DNA of 64,000 nt from Paraspadella gotoi (GCA_051294375.1 JBJCIZ010000239.1:4593834-4657833), one strand, 5' to 3'; shown: positions 45,738-54,518, counted from the first letter of the stretch. Notes: generated by a model not told the origin, from the sequence alone. Numbers and translations are program-made.

Positions 45738-46640
45738 TCTCCTTTCCTCCTTTTGGGTCATCGATAAAAACGACGCAGTCTCCGCCCCCGACGCGGCCGC
45801 TGTCTTCGCGGCAGCGGCCTCCCCGTGGAAATCCTTCCTCATACGGAGGCGTCCAGAGGCCAAGGATGTAATCGGAATTGCAGATGCCTTCGTCGTCGTC
45901 GTCCGCTTTGAAATGAATGATGGAAAATTCAAGGACGAAGAGTCTATAAAGGAGGAGGAGGAGGAGGAGGAGGAGGAGGAGGAGTTGGCGGTGTCGGCTG
46001 CGGCGGCGGTACCGCCACTCGACTCGATCGTAAAAACGCCTCGTATTCGGCTTCCGGAGGCGTGGTCCTTTCTATCGCGGGTCGACGCCGACGTGGCGGC
46101 GTCAACGTCGGTGCCGGAAACTGACGAGACGCGAGTATCGGCGTCGATGGGCGTCGTTGGGAAATTAGCGGCGCTTTTCAGAACGTTTGCGGCGTCGTCG
46201 TTTTCCTCGTCTTTCGAAAAATAAGGATGACTTCGATCGCTTATTTTTTTCTCTCTCGAATCACGAGTCGACGTCATTCCATTCGATTTTCGTTTTTTCT
46301 TCTTCTTTTTCGTCGTCGTCGTCGTCGTCTTTTTATTCGTCGTCTTCCTCTTGCATTCCAACGCCTCCGATTCTCTCGGGATTGATAGTTCGACGTCTGA
46401 CGTCACGATTGACGTCCGTCGTGACGTCAACGACGCCGGTTTTGACGTCGCCGTCGCCGCGGCGACGAAGCGGGGAGAATACGGCGCCTCCGGCGACGAA
46501 TTAGACGCCGGAGTTTCTCCAGGCGGCGCCGCGGGCGTCGGGATTGAGGCGGCGTCTAAGACAGATGGCAGTTTTCGAACGGCGTTGCGAATTGGCGCCG
46601 GATTGGCGCGAGTCGTTGGCGTGGCGTCGATGGGCGGCAT
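26918..46640 (-). CDS. EGFLAM-like: Pikachurin-like secreted EGF/laminin-G matrix protein, C-terminal exons
   Basis: Large extracellular protein whose placed exons give an LDLR-type EGF (CFEFSPCDQICIDLP... CACRPGYRLATDGAGC), a low-complexity linker, then three EGF-laminin G pairs and a stop. Pikachurin ends EGF-LG-EGF-LG-EGF-LG; agrin and perlecan have the same domain types in different spacing. Conserved LG signatures are visible in each copy (SPDGLVLYNG, FRFDCGGGAARIRS, PLYVGGGPD, GFNGCVKSLKVDG). Pikachurin family members bind dystroglycan at synapses and matrix; that role is inferred only. Introns range from about 270 bp to 8.6 kb, and the largest contains plus-strand genes. The N-terminus, including any FN3 domains, is not found. 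Frame breaks occur near 42.37 and 43.2 kb. Confidence 0.8.
27471..27583 (-). CDS. EGFLAM-like exon: LG3 core (GC donor)
   Basis: CTGGGAG|GGC opens in phase 0; the exon encodes GGDFVYLGIEEGDLLFGFNL and GAGEVWLLFNDTKLNDG. It ends GGAAG|GCGAGT, a GC-type donor with otherwise consensus bases, leaving two bases that join the final exon correctly. Confidence 0.8.
28180..28335 (-). repeat. 65-bp minisatellite across an exon-intron boundary
   Basis: Two complete 65-base units and a partial third, nearly identical, run from the LG3 coding sequence (LLLWAGPERR) into the intron. Each unit carries GTGGGTAGT; the last is followed by a stronger donor, GTGAGA. 65 is not a multiple of three, so inclusion of extra units shifts the frame. 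Confidence 0.8.
28298..28486 (-). CDS. EGFLAM-like exon: start of LG3
   Basis: ATTCACAG|GGC opens in phase 0 and gives GNGCERDAVSTDFTPSFAGR, FLRFSSSKISSHLNSDVNEF and FLRFRTKASEGLLLWAGPER. The donor chosen is CGACGG|GTGGGT, phase 0 with the next exon. It lies in a 65-bp tandem repeat, so a second donor (GTCG|GTGAGA near 28181) also exists; using that one would read through a stop. Confidence 0.8.
28640..28740 (+). repeat. Interspersed repeat B, copy 1
   Basis: TGATTGGTCAATCAGAAGAA, CCATTTGGACTATCAGATAC and CCATTTCCTGCGATGATACC also occur, in part, at 32808-32836, 37055-37140 and 41265-41330. It is non-coding. Confidence 0.5.
28897..29145. mobile_element. Inverted-repeat element remnants in the EGFLAM-like EGF4-LG3 intron
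   Basis: Two right-hand ends occur in succession, near 29058-29085 and 29111-29145 (AGGGTCACTTTCCGAAAATA), after a region with degenerate GGATTAGG motifs. This looks like a nested or partly duplicated copy. The left end is uncertain. Confidence 0.4.
29214..29372 (-). CDS. EGFLAM-like exon: LG2 tail and EGF4
   Basis: ACAAAAG|GTG to TTTCAG|GTTGGA, 53 codons in phase 0. It encodes VNGAEIDLLSDAVAGRNIAE, then EGF4 with six cysteines (CGGHPCDRGPCQNGGLCVPF, YGCDCDLGFQ). Confidence 0.88.
29620..29815 (+). repeat. Interspersed repeat A, copy 1
   Basis: Contains GAGAGAGTCTTGATTGAAAG, AGTGATGGAAGCCTTAAACC and ends ATATTGGTTGTACCAATTT. Copies are at 43780-43930 and, inverted, 59830-60005. It has no coding and may be a SINE or the end of a longer element. 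Confidence 0.65.
29850..29945. repeat. (ATTC)n microsatellite
   Basis: ATTC tetranucleotide array of about 20 units in the EGFLAM-like intron between the LG2-end exon and the EGF4 exon. Confidence 0.95.
30109..30306 (-). CDS. EGFLAM-like exon: end of LG2
   Basis: TCTCCCTAG|ATC to GTCAAG|GTGGGG, exactly 66 codons in phase 0. It encodes IRATRAGREGRLRVDRGAEV, the LG motif EPLFLGGADD and HFRGCVQRVK with the LG cysteine. Confidence 0.85.
30971..31161 (-). CDS. EGFLAM-like exon: LG2 middle
   Basis: The acceptor CTCTCTCAG is the end of a (CT)n microsatellite. The exon encodes RTSPIKPGSPDGLVLYNGYK, RRGDFVSLSIVDSFVEMRFD, LGTGVSVLRSTEPIAMDEWH and ends CATAGG|GTGAGT in phase 0. The frame needs one base from upstream while the previous exon ends in phase 0, so a short exon of a few residues in the 8.6-kb intron is probably missing. 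Confidence 0.8.
31163..31238 (-). repeat. (CT)n microsatellite forming a splice acceptor
   Basis: On the minus strand about 37 CT units lead without a break into CAG|AT of the LG2-middle exon, so the microsatellite is the polypyrimidine tract. Confidence 0.8.
31240..34000. other. AT-rich intron sequence
   Basis: Most of the first third of the 8.6-kb EGFLAM-like intron is AT-rich with no supportable gene. A GC-rich block at 32040-32095 and a partial repeat B at 32808 are the only marked features. Confidence 0.6.
34752..36167 (+). pseudogene. Unrecognised intronless coding region with frame breaks
   Basis: The start MENVEIPEEEGASNAMPEPP is followed by an acidic Gln/Asp repeat (DQAQADQPQVDQANADQ) and a mixed segment to about 35160. 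A second frame then reads QPPPESGSDDDEMPELENIQ, a third reads GGDDGEPTAWDASEEAEWVT, and 35542-36167 (two frames) ends LLITSMKRSQCIELWKIPHY and a stop. All segments are compositionally like real protein, so three or more indels have broken one frame of about 470 codons. No family is recognised. Being intronless and inside another gene's intron, it may be a retrocopy or derive from a mobile element or virus; I cannot tell which. Confidence 0.45.
37055..37140 (+). repeat. Interspersed repeat B, copy 2
   Basis: GGCAAACCATTTGGTCTATC then ATTTCCTGCGATGATATACT repeats the core of copy 1. It lies between the unrecognised coding region and the SINE. Confidence 0.5.
37333..37456 (-). mobile_element. 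tRNA-derived SINE-like sequence
   Basis: On the minus strand GGCCATTGGTGACGGAGG and GGGGTTCTAGCCCGGTGGCC resemble a tRNA with A box, B box and pairing ends GGCCA/TGGCC. A GC-rich tail with GGGCGCTTAACCCGCC follows. It lies just upstream of the OAS-like exon 1. Confidence 0.5.
37524..39313 (+). pseudogene. OAS-like: OAS-like nucleotidyltransferase, frame-broken (gene or pseudogene)
   Basis: 2'-5'-oligoadenylate synthetase-type protein, nested in an intron of the EGFLAM-like gene on the other strand. Exon 1 (37524-37877) holds ELVGGLAKGTSTRLAADVDA VVYY, compared with the family GGSxxKGTxxxxxxDxDxVVF. A donor AAAG|GTTTCG joins TTTCCCAG|GT at 38099 to read KGFDIDLVAS, supplying the third acidic residue. 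Exon 2 continues to DLARLAKYWSQ, then a shifted frame has GLSYIFELLAV. Another frame shift falls between KPPVNPF and MLKIWEPL. All three catalytic Asp residues are present. In vertebrates the family senses dsRNA and makes 2-5A; here only the fold is inferred. The 5' exon is not found. Confidence 0.65.
38579..39313 (+). CDS. Downstream open frame of the OAS-like locus
   Basis: 244 codons ending in TAA. The first part (MLKIWEPLREEFFNVFSTAA AETLQRF) fits the end of an OAS domain. The remaining 200 or so residues match no family I recognise; they include a charged, probably helical stretch (SLSKKIQEVKKKHGDIVQRL FILENELKEF) that may form a coiled coil. The frame is long and not repetitive, so it is probably real coding, perhaps with an unspliced intron near 38.73 kb (TTTCTCCCCCAG). 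Confidence 0.5.
   Translation: MLKIWEPLREEFFNVFSTAAAETLQRFRDYPNSRPTDLQLLMNPFLCTVFLPQPIPFHSLSLPCCQISNLDIRHHFSETAAITLYQAIYDIERDKFVLPNMTIFVHKRVAEEAESTSPENPMAKRLAINISAAFVVKAFHETNFDSNCTESDCEGKTVAEDEHSPTSLSKKIQEVKKKHGDIVQRLFILENELKEFCVWWIKAKAESRKEGDHILYIPFELDYSMIVRFDLGKKLETKRKCQLL
39465..39680 (+). pseudogene. Partial second copy of OAS-like exon 2
   Basis: Repeats 38090-38320 with about 90 per cent identity by eye, including the segment coding for SCLQPSERRLDDQK and LARLAKYWSQ. It lacks the exon's acceptor, has a deletion in the middle and an extra A in a run, and is not open throughout. It reaches to within about 60 bases of an EGFLAM-like exon on the other strand. Confidence 0.6.
39737..39978 (-). 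CDS. EGFLAM-like exon: EGF3 and start of LG2
   Basis: The acceptor AAACAAG|GC follows directly after a (CT)n run. The exon encodes GHALYGIDVGDC, EGF3 (ACARADCRNGATCVAESPDA, FTCVCPLGFGGAAC) and the LG2 opening TPAFDGERSFVQFHGLANAV, ending ATTGAG|GTTTGT in phase 0. Confidence 0.85.
39981..40022 (-). repeat. (CT)n microsatellite next to a splice acceptor
   Basis: On the minus strand (CT)n is followed by CAAACAAG|GC of the EGF3 exon. Confidence 0.8.
40105..40394 (-). CDS. EGFLAM-like exon: end of LG1
   Basis: CCCTTCAG|A joins in phase (VHR|SGREGWLRLN). The exon holds GPLYVGGGPD, a Gly run from a (CCT)n tract, and GFNGCVKSLKVDGKPFDFRA, with the LG cysteine. It ends CCCAAAG|GTTTTT. Reading frame and splice phase agree on both sides. 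Confidence 0.85.
42023..42121 (-). CDS. EGFLAM-like exon: LG1 core
   Basis: TTTCTGCAG|C opens the exon, which encodes FVEFRFDCGGGAARIRSKTR and VNVKGWNLVKVH, ending CACAG|GTGAGA. This is the conserved LG strand pair before the WHxVxVxR site; Trp-Asn replaces the usual Trp-His. Confidence 0.8.
42191..42282. repeat. (CT)n microsatellite
   Basis: About 46 perfect CT units, (GA)n on the coding strand, just downstream of the presumed donor of the EGF2/LG1 exon. Confidence 0.95.
42315..43190 (-). CDS. EGFLAM-like exon: EGF2 and start of LG1 (frame break inside)
   Basis: Encodes a Gln-rich stretch, then EGF2 (CRSLNCVNGGECRED... VRCVCPLGFGGAACD), then the start of LG1 (FPQFSGASFVAFPAPRDAER, DGVLAYNGD) with an unusual run of Glu and Gly. 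The frame ends at a stop near 42374, but GGEISFAVVVVDG, the next LG strand, lies about 30 bases on in another frame and is followed by a GTGAGA donor. An indel is likely. The 5' boundary is approximate. Confidence 0.6.
43217..43561 (-). CDS. EGFLAM-like exon: Pro/Ala linker
   Basis: TTACTCAG|GG completes the Gly codon. The exon encodes GALPTNLRPSKPDAAFRPIA and a Pro-rich, Ser-rich linker. The 3' boundary is unclear: the frame runs on into an ATC/ATG repeat, and the EGF that follows is in another frame, so either an intron or a frameshift lies near 43.1-43.2 kb. Confidence 0.5.
43780..43930 (+). repeat. Interspersed repeat A, copy 2 (diverged)
   Basis: Matches copy 1 through GAGAGAGTTTTGATTGAAAG, GTGATGGAGGCCTTAAACC and GCCTGTCAGGGGCAA, with a short deletion. 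The 3' end is GAATTGGTTGTAAC. It lies in an EGFLAM-like intron. Confidence 0.6.
44031..44626 (-). CDS. EGFLAM-like exon: second half of EGF and acidic linker
   Basis: CTTTTCCAG|T joins in phase and encodes FHCACRPGYRLATDGAGC, which completes the EGF. A roughly 175-residue low-complexity linker follows, with Asn, Thr, Glu/Gly and Ala runs, ending CCAG|GTAGGA with one base left. No other domain is recognisable in the linker. Confidence 0.7.
45115..45176 (-). CDS. EGFLAM-like exon: first half of LDLR-type EGF
   Basis: Encodes GRCFEFSPCDQICIDLPEEK and ends AAAGG|GTGAGA, leaving two bases completed by the next exon's T. The upstream boundary here assumes the acceptor GTCTTCGAG|GGA after a pyrimidine-rich stretch; the frame is also open further upstream, so the true exon may be longer. 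Confidence 0.6.
45177..46640 (-). CDS. Possible Ser/Thr-rich N-terminal extension (uncertain)
   Basis: An open frame of about 490 codons runs from ATG at 46640 straight into the EGF. It holds a mixed-composition segment (PPIDATPTTRANPAPIRNAV), Thr runs, a Ser run of about 25 residues, and then a hydrophobic stretch LLPRLLLLPFFLLLFLPSSL just before the first EGF Cys, which resembles a signal peptide or membrane anchor without a nearby Met. It could be mucin-like coding sequence, or a (TCC)n-expanded intron with a chance open frame. Composition resembles the linker in the next exon, which slightly favours coding. Confidence 0.4.
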
Positions 46641-46907
46641 AATTATTACTTTTTTTATGTAATTAGTTGATCTTTTGTTTCTTTGTTTTTTTCTGTGTAT
46701 TAATTTCCGAGTTTAACTAGGTTGAGGTCGCTCGGGAGGAGAATTAATGTGTTTTTTTCGCGTTGCCTTTTGTTTTTTATTTTGCAGGTTAATGCCACGC
46801 CTTCTGAAAAAAAAAAGAGAATATTTAATAAATAATTGATTTTGTTTTCTTGGAAGATTGAATGAAGAATTATAGATAGGCATTAAAATAGATAGATTCT
46901 GATAGAT

Positions 46908-47037
46908 TGATAGATAGATAATATAAAATATAGATAAGAAGATATAAAGATAGATAGATAGAGTAGACTAAGATAGATAGATAGATAGATAGATAGATAT
47001 GATAGATAGATAGATTAGATAGATAGATAGATAGATA
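46908..47037. repeat. (GATA)n microsatellite
   Basis: AGAT units with interruptions, just upstream of the EGFLAM-like N-terminal open frame. Confidence 0.9.
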
Positions 47038-47280
47038 AACAGAAGATACATAGAGATGTAAAAGAGAAAGGTCAAAAAAAGATATTAATAAAATAGAAAG
47101 GAAAAAGGGATAAAAGTAACAAGAAAATTAAAATTATACGCAATTGTAAGGAAAGGGAGTGAACGACAGTATAAAAAATACATAGATATGTTGTACGAAA
47201 TCAATGCATTTTTTGAGTAGAACTGACGATGAACGTTTTAAGCGACGGGAAAAAAAATCGAGCGATAAATTTACGACTTT

Positions 47281-47860
47281 GACGAAGATAGAGAACGACG
47301 TACGACGACAACGAGACGACGATGAAAGACGACGACGAATGAAGATGACGACGATGAAGACGACGACGACGACGACCACGACTGACGACGATGACGACGA
47401 CGGACGACAGATCGCACGACGTACGATGAGATCGACGACGACAACGATGAGGAAGACACGCGACGACGACAAACTTAAGGAAGACGAAAACAACGATGAG
47501 GAGACGAAGTGATGAATAACGATGAGGAACGAACGACGACGACAACAATGATGAGATAAATGACGACGACAACGAAGATACAAAACGACGATGACGATGA
47601 CGATGAGGAAGACGAAGACGACGACAACGACGATGAGAAAAACGACGATGACGACGATAGCAAAAGAGCAAATCGAAGCGAGAAAAATAAATGGCTTCGA
47701 AGCGGCGCAGGACAATGGAATTGACGTTGAAAATGTCGCTGAAGAATATGATGGCAACCAAGATGACAATGAAGACGACGACGATACGGACGTCGATGAT
47801 GACAATGAAGTTGATGACAATGAGGTTGATGACGACGAAGACGAAGATGACAAATTAATT
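47281..47860 (+). repeat. (GAC)n-derived tract
   Basis: Degenerate GACGACGATGAA repeats. An open frame on the plus strand (47591-48100) codes for Asp/Glu-rich then Lys/Arg-rich sequence, including IEGLETLKKRECEKEKALEV; it may be chance, because such repeats avoid stops. Confidence 0.7.
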
Positions 47861-49413
47861 GAGTTGTTAACTGTAATCGAGGGTTTGGAAACCTTAAAAA
47901 AAAGAGAATGTGAGAAAGAGAAGGCTCTCGAAGTTATCAATTCGTCTCTCGAGCATGAGAGAGAATTGGCCCAGGAAGGAGAGGAGGAGGAGGAGAAGCG
48001 GAAGGAAAGGAGGAAGAGAATAAGAAAGAGGAGGAGGAAGAAAGAAGAAGAAGGAAGAGGGAAGAAAAAGGGAAACGGGGGCCCACAACGGAGTGCTTAA
48101 ATCTCATTGGTGCTCGCTGAACTTTGGCTAGCTGGCTCCTTATCCTACAGGGCGTCTCTCCTCTCGCAAACTCATCTTCTCCATCTCTTCATATTTGAAA
48201 ATATAGTCTTACATCTCTCCTCCATACTTCTTCTGGCAACTTCCTCTTACTCTCATCGTCCAATTCCTGGCCATCTATCAACTCTTCCAATCAATTATAC
48301 TCATATGCCAGAGAGAGACAGGAATAAGGAAACTTTAACTATTTCCATAAAAAATTGTGTTTCTTTTTTCGGTTTTTCCAAATTAAATTTATTACCTAAA
48401 ATGGCATCAAGATTTTGGGGTGGAACGGGACCGCTCGTTTCGCTTTCCGACAAGTTCAATTGTATACGATGCTCGGGGGATCCCTGATCTTCGGTCCACT
48501 AAAAGAAAGCTAAATGATTGGTTGCATTTTATCATCATCCCTGTCTTCTGTAATTAACAATCTCCCCTTAGTTGATGAACGTTAAAAAAATATCACTCTC
48601 ATCACAACGTCAAGATAAAAGAGTGATAAAGGGATAAATCATTCCCATCTCACGCCTTTTATTACTGACCAATTCGAAAAACTACTTCACACTTATATAT
48701 ATGAAAAACAACATTCCTTAATATTAATATACGAAAAACTCACTCTTAAATTTATTTTAAAAAGACGTAATTTTTAATTTTTTTTAAAACCCGAAAAAAT
48801 AATCATCTTCTTAATATCTGTCTATGGTTAATAATCTAATCTCTTTATGTTCTTTTTCTTCTGGTGCGGGGGGAGAGAGGCCAGAGATGTAAAAATAGAA
48901 GTTAAGTGCTGTAATCGACATTTGCCTAATTGTCTGCGATAAAGCCTGTGATGGGTCGGTACTGAACGGTCCTCTCTCTCTCTCATTCTTCTCCTCGACT
49001 TCGTCGTCTCTCTCTCCTCTCTCTCTTCTCCCTTCTCACTCTGCGCGTCTTCCTCTCTCACTCTCCATCTTCTCTCTTCTCCTCGAGTCATCGTCGTCTC
49101 TCTCTCTCTCTCCTTCTCTCTCTCGTCATCTACTTCTCTTTCCCTTCTCTCTACTTCTTCAAATTAAACGGCGAATCCGCATAACAAGCAATATTATCTC
49201 GCACTTGAAATTATTTTCATCTGATTTGTTATTTTGTTTCTCTTTTTCTTTTGTTTTTTTTTTTTTGTTTGTATTTTGTTTTTTTTATTTTGTTTTCATT
49301 ATTTGTTTCATTTTATGTATTGTTGTTTGTTTTTATATTTTTTTTTGGTTTTTTTGGTTTTATTTAATTTAATTTTTTTCAGATTCGCNNNNNNNNNNNN
49401 NNNNNNNNNNNNN

Positions 49414-49590
49414 CGTCTTCTCGTCTTTCTCTCCTCTCCTCTCTCTCTCATCCTCTCCTCCTTCGCTTTGTCTCTTTCTCTGCTGCTCTACTTCAGTTCT
49501 GCAACTAACCCGAAATCCGCATAAAAGACAATAGATTATCGTCAACTGAATTTTATTATTTCATACTGAATTTTTTTTTTGTTTCTCTCA
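49414..49590. repeat. Imperfect copy of 49060-49260 across a 25-N gap
   Basis: ATCCGCATAAAAGACAATAG and the pyrimidine-rich stretch before it repeat ATCCGCATAACAAGCAATAT at about 49175, with indels. The gap at 49389-49413 is 25 N. Confidence 0.6.
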
Positions 49591-49599
49591 GGGTGTTTC

Positions 49600-49850
49600 A
49601 TCGTTGTCTTGTCGTTTTCTTGTCATTGTCATCATCCTCGTTGTCATCTTCTACATGGTGATTGTCATCGTCGTCGCCATCGTCGTCCTAGTCGTCGCCA
49701 TCGTTGACCTAGTTGTCGTCGTCATCGTCGTCTTTCGTCGTCGTCGTCATCAATCGTCCACTTTGTCGTCGTCCTATTGTGATCGTAGTCATACTCGCTC
49801 GTCGTCATCTATCGTCGTCTTCATCGTCGTCTTCATCGTCCCCCGTTTCG
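49600..49850. repeat. (GTC)n-derived tract
   Basis: GTCGTC/ATCGTC repeats, the complement of the GAC tracts. Similar sequence is at 50870-51010 and 61340-61640. 48.1-49.6 kb holds only pyrimidine-rich and AT-rich sequence. Confidence 0.8.
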
Positions 49851-51366
49851 TAAGTCAACCCCCATAACTACTTTTCGCTCCATTTATTTATTGCCTCCAT
49901 AATTTCTTTTCGATGCAAGACGGACGTCTTTTCCGTTTTTCCAGCCCCAAAAAACATTTTCGGTTTTCCTTTTTGTGTTTTTGCGGCGGGGGGGGGGGGG
50001 TTTGTTTTTTGTCGTCTTATTTTAAGTGTTGTTTCGTCGGCTTCAAAAAACCTTATAGTTTTGTTTTTTTTTTAATTTGCCATTGACCTCGATGGCTTTT
50101 ATAACACTTGTCTGTCGGTCTCGTTGTCTGTCTCTCCCGTTCTCCACTCCCAGATCGACCACTCTCCATCTATCATTTTCTCATCCCTCTCCTCATCTTC
50201 TCTCTCTGTCTTCAGGCCAGCGGACGTCCAGCCTCTCATCCTGCCGGCCTTTCATTTCATCTCGTCATCTCTCTCATCCTCTTCTGTCTCTCTCTCTCTT
50301 TCCTCTCTCTTCGTTCTGCCTTTGCCCCTCTCTTTCTGATACCAATCCAAGGAAAAGTTATCTTTCTCTATCTCTGTCCATCGCTGAATCTCTTCGCGAG
50401 CTTCTTTGCCCAGCAGGCAGCGGTGGCTGCAGCGCGGGCTGCGGCGGCGTCGCACTTTCGCCGTCGGCAGCGGCAAGGTCCATACGGCGTCAATACTTGG
50501 GCGCCGCTTTTCCGGAGGTCATCCATACTTATGCCTTTGGCCGCTCGTTTAATCCGTTTGACGGCAAGGCGATAGATCAATTCATCTTCATCGTCATTTG
50601 CATATAGGTAGTAGATAATTTAAAAGCCTATCTCTTCCCATTTGTTTGTTTTTTTTTTTTCTTATTTCAATATTAGGGCTTTTGTATATTTTTTCGAGTT
50701 TACAAATTAGCTTTTCTATAGTTTTAGCATTGAAGTTTAATTGATTCAATAGAATGATTGTATGTGCATATTTATGACAGAATAATTATGAACAGTCTGT
50801 CAGACGAGACGCCAATTCTTGTCGAGTGAACATGAAAATCTCGAATCGATACGAGGACGTCCTGCGCTGAATGTCGTCGTCATAGTTCCTTCTCGTTGTT
50901 CTATTACGTTCACGTCGTCGTCGTCGTCGTCGTTGTCGTCGTCGTTGGTCGTCGATCGTTGTCGTCGTCGTCCGTTGTCGTCGTCGTTGTCATCGTCGTT
51001 GGTCGTAAGTCGTTGTTTTGTGTTCACGTCTACTTTTATTTCATGGATATTCCTCAACGCTTTTTCATCCTCCTTGCTCCAATTCTCTCTCTCTCTTCTC
51101 TCACTCTCTCTCTCTCCTCTTCGTCTCTCTTCTCTCTCACCTCTCGTCTCTCTCTCTCCTCTCTCTCTCCCCTCTGAAAAGGTTCCATCATTAAACTTAA
51201 GATGATCTTTAAATAGAATTTTTCTTTTTTAATTTACCATTTCCCGTTATATTATTTATGAATTTTTAATTATTGTTTTATTATATCCATGTACGGCTCT
51301 CTACGAATCCTTTGATTGTAAATGTGTTTATTAACATTCATGAGGCAGAAATAAATCAAATCAATC

Positions 51367-51412
<46 letters not shown>

Positions 51413-51915
51413 CTCTCTCTCTCTCTCTTCTCTCTCTTTTCTCTCTCTCTATCTGTTTCTCAACTCTCTCTCTCTTTTTCCATTTCCTTTTCTCTCTCTC
51501 TTATACCTTTTTTCTCTATCTCTTTCTCTCCTCTCATCTTTCTCTAACGGAAGAAATGCGACCAGCGCAAAGTTTTGGGACGAATGAAAATCATAGGATT
51601 AAATTTCTTGGCAAGAAATGGAAACAGACATAAACTCCCTAACATAAATAATGATAAAAGCCAGTTTTGAAATGTTATTTAACGACTGACAAGAGAAAAT
51701 ACAATTATCAATCATTAAAAAATAACATCTGTTTTGAACATTGAAAAATTGGAAAGGAGCTTGCTAACTTAGTAATTTAACTTATTTTAATAATCATTTG
51801 TAATTTTGTTATATTACGTAGACCATAAAATTATCTAAATGTATCGCTCATGTAACATAATTTATTGTTAATGATTACTCCTACAGCATTTTGAGCATTA
51901 TAAATCAATATCAAA

Positions 51916-51950
<35 letters not shown>

Positions 51951-51956
51951 CCTTCT

Positions 51957-52008
<52 letters not shown>

Positions 52009-52095
52009 CCTCAAAGAGATTAAACGGCGGGCGATGAACGACACTACCACTAGCTACCCCCCCCCGTCGTTTCTCCTTTCGTATAAGGGCAACTT

Positions 52096-52407
52096 TTATG
52101 AGGTTGACGAGAACGACGACGACGACGACGGACGACGACCGACGACGACGACGACGACGACGACGACGAACGAGACGGCGGGAATTGTAAAAGAAGAAGA
52201 GGATAAGAAAAAGGAAGAAGATGACAACGACGACAATGACGACGACGATGAAGACGACGGACGACGACAGATATTTGAAAGAAGAGGAGAAATATGGGAA
52301 AAAGGAAGAAAGACGACAATGACGACGATGACGACGACGACGACGACGAAGACGACCACTATAACAATAAAAATAACAGCGAAAAGGAGGACGAGGTCAA
52401 AAATATA

Positions 52408-52453
<46 letters not shown>

Positions 52454-52809
52454 TCGTTAAAACGACGAATAAAACGACAATGGGGACAATGAAAGCAAAT
52501 AAATAAAATTACCGAAACGACGGACATAAATAAATTATTAAATACATCTATAAATCAATCCAGCAGTCAATTATTCGATCAAAAAATCAATCATTCGATC
52601 AATCACTCAATAAATCAATCAATCAAATCAATCAAATCAATCAAATCAATCAAATCAACCAAATCAATCAAATCAATCAAACAGCAGACATTGACAACGC
52701 CACAAGAACAAAGACGAAGTAAACGACGATTATGACGACAACGACGACGACAACGACGACGAAAACAGAATAAATGGTCGAACATTATCCGGGGTTTCTC
52801 TGCCAACAA

Positions 52810-52843
<34 letters not shown>

Positions 52844-53880
52844 AAACATAACGTCGTTAATAACGGAAACGAAAGACGGGAACGGCGACGTCGACGACGA
52901 CTATAAAGACGACGATAGTGACAACGATGACAATAACGACGAATAACATTTAGGTAATAATGACAATGAAGACAAAATGGATAATACAAAGTAGTTATTG
53001 GTTAATAATGCCATCGAATATATAGTAATGGCAATGACAACGATGTGGACGTTGACTCTAGCGACGACGATGTGTAGTAGGACATAAATTCTCGTTGGAA
53101 TTTGTTGCTCTTGTTTTCCTTTTGTAAAAGTGTTTTAAAATATAAACAATCAATATTTGTTTACAGACATTACCGTTCAGTATTACTTCTGTTTAATCAT
53201 GATTTCATTTCATACAGATTGTATTATTATTGATTAGCCATTGTCAGGATTTTTATATTCATATGTTAACGACAACAATAATGACAAATAAAATGTAGTT
53301 AATAATAATACATAATGATGACAAAGATAGTTACAACGACGCCGACAATGATGACGAAGACTGACATAAAGTTAAAAAATGGTAACAAAGATAGAAACGA
53401 CAGTAATGATGACAACTTCATTAATAAGGACAATGAAGACAGGAACGACGAGGACAACATGAAAAAATGATGATGCGGACGGGAATGACGACCAAAATGA
53501 CTACAATAACGACGACGACGATAATAACGAAATGACGACAATAACGACGACGACGACGACGACGACAACAACGACAAAGACGACGCGACGAACGACGGAC
53601 AACACGACAAATAAACATAATGTCGTTAATAACGGCTGTGAAGATAGGAACGAAGACGATGATCCAGATGACAACGATAAAGACGACGACTACAATGATG
53701 ACTACGACGACTAACATAGCGTCTTTAATAACGACAATAAATATAGGAATGACGACGACATTACTGACGACGTCGAAGACGAAAACGACGACGAAAACGA
53801 CAACAACGACGACTGACATAACGACTGAGAGGAAACGATGTAGGGAAGGGAAAAACCGGAGCGATTTCCGCGGGTAGACG
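52096..53880. repeat. Extended (GAC)n-derived territory
   Basis: GACGAC runs at 52106-52180, 52320-52460, 52800-52850 and 53510-53830, with AATC repeats at 52560-52680. All long open frames here are repeat translations. Confidence 0.8.
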
Positions 53881-54518
53881 ACATTTCCAAACTCTATGAG
53901 GACGCGTTGATGTAAACAAAAAATATAAACAAAAGGACATTAGGATCAGAACGAGACCGACGACGACGACGACGACGACGACGAAGAAGAAGAAGAAGAA
54001 AACGGAGTTGACGACGACGAGAACGATAACTACTATGTTATGAAGTAAGATATAAAAATATAAACAACAACAATAACGACGAAGGTGAAAACGAAAGAAA
54101 ATGAGTCGATGATTTGTTGATGTTTTATCAAAATTCCCAAGTAAACGAAAATGCGTAAATGTCTTTAAATTACCTAGTTATTTCAAAAAGCGAAATTTAT
54201 ATTATCAAAACCTAATGTAAAGCATACCCGGTGACCAAAAAATAGTCAGAATAAAATTTCTTTAAAAATCTGTACAAATTGAAAGTAAAGGATAATACAT
54301 TCAAAAAAAAAAAATTTTAAATTTCGGAATATCATTATTAGTCATTTTCTTTCAAAGGTTACCCGTTGTGTTGTCGTTGTTGTTATCCAGTTCTTCTCGT
54401 CGATTTCTAAAGATTAAAAAGGACGAAGATGATGATGACAAAGACGACGACGACGACGACGATGACAAGGACACAAAAATTAAAGACCGAAAGAAAAAAA
54501 ATCCTTTAAGCGATGATA

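Noticed and set aside
45544-46224. Plus-strand Val/Glu-rich open frame
   Set aside because: Shadow of repeats on the strand of the EGFLAM-like gene; no domain and no splice or start support.
26918-46640. Assignment as agrin, perlecan or neurexin
   Set aside because: Agrin and perlecan have paired EGFs between LG domains and neurexin has LG-EGF-LG units with a membrane segment; here single EGFs alternate with three LGs and the protein ends after LG3, as in pikachurin.
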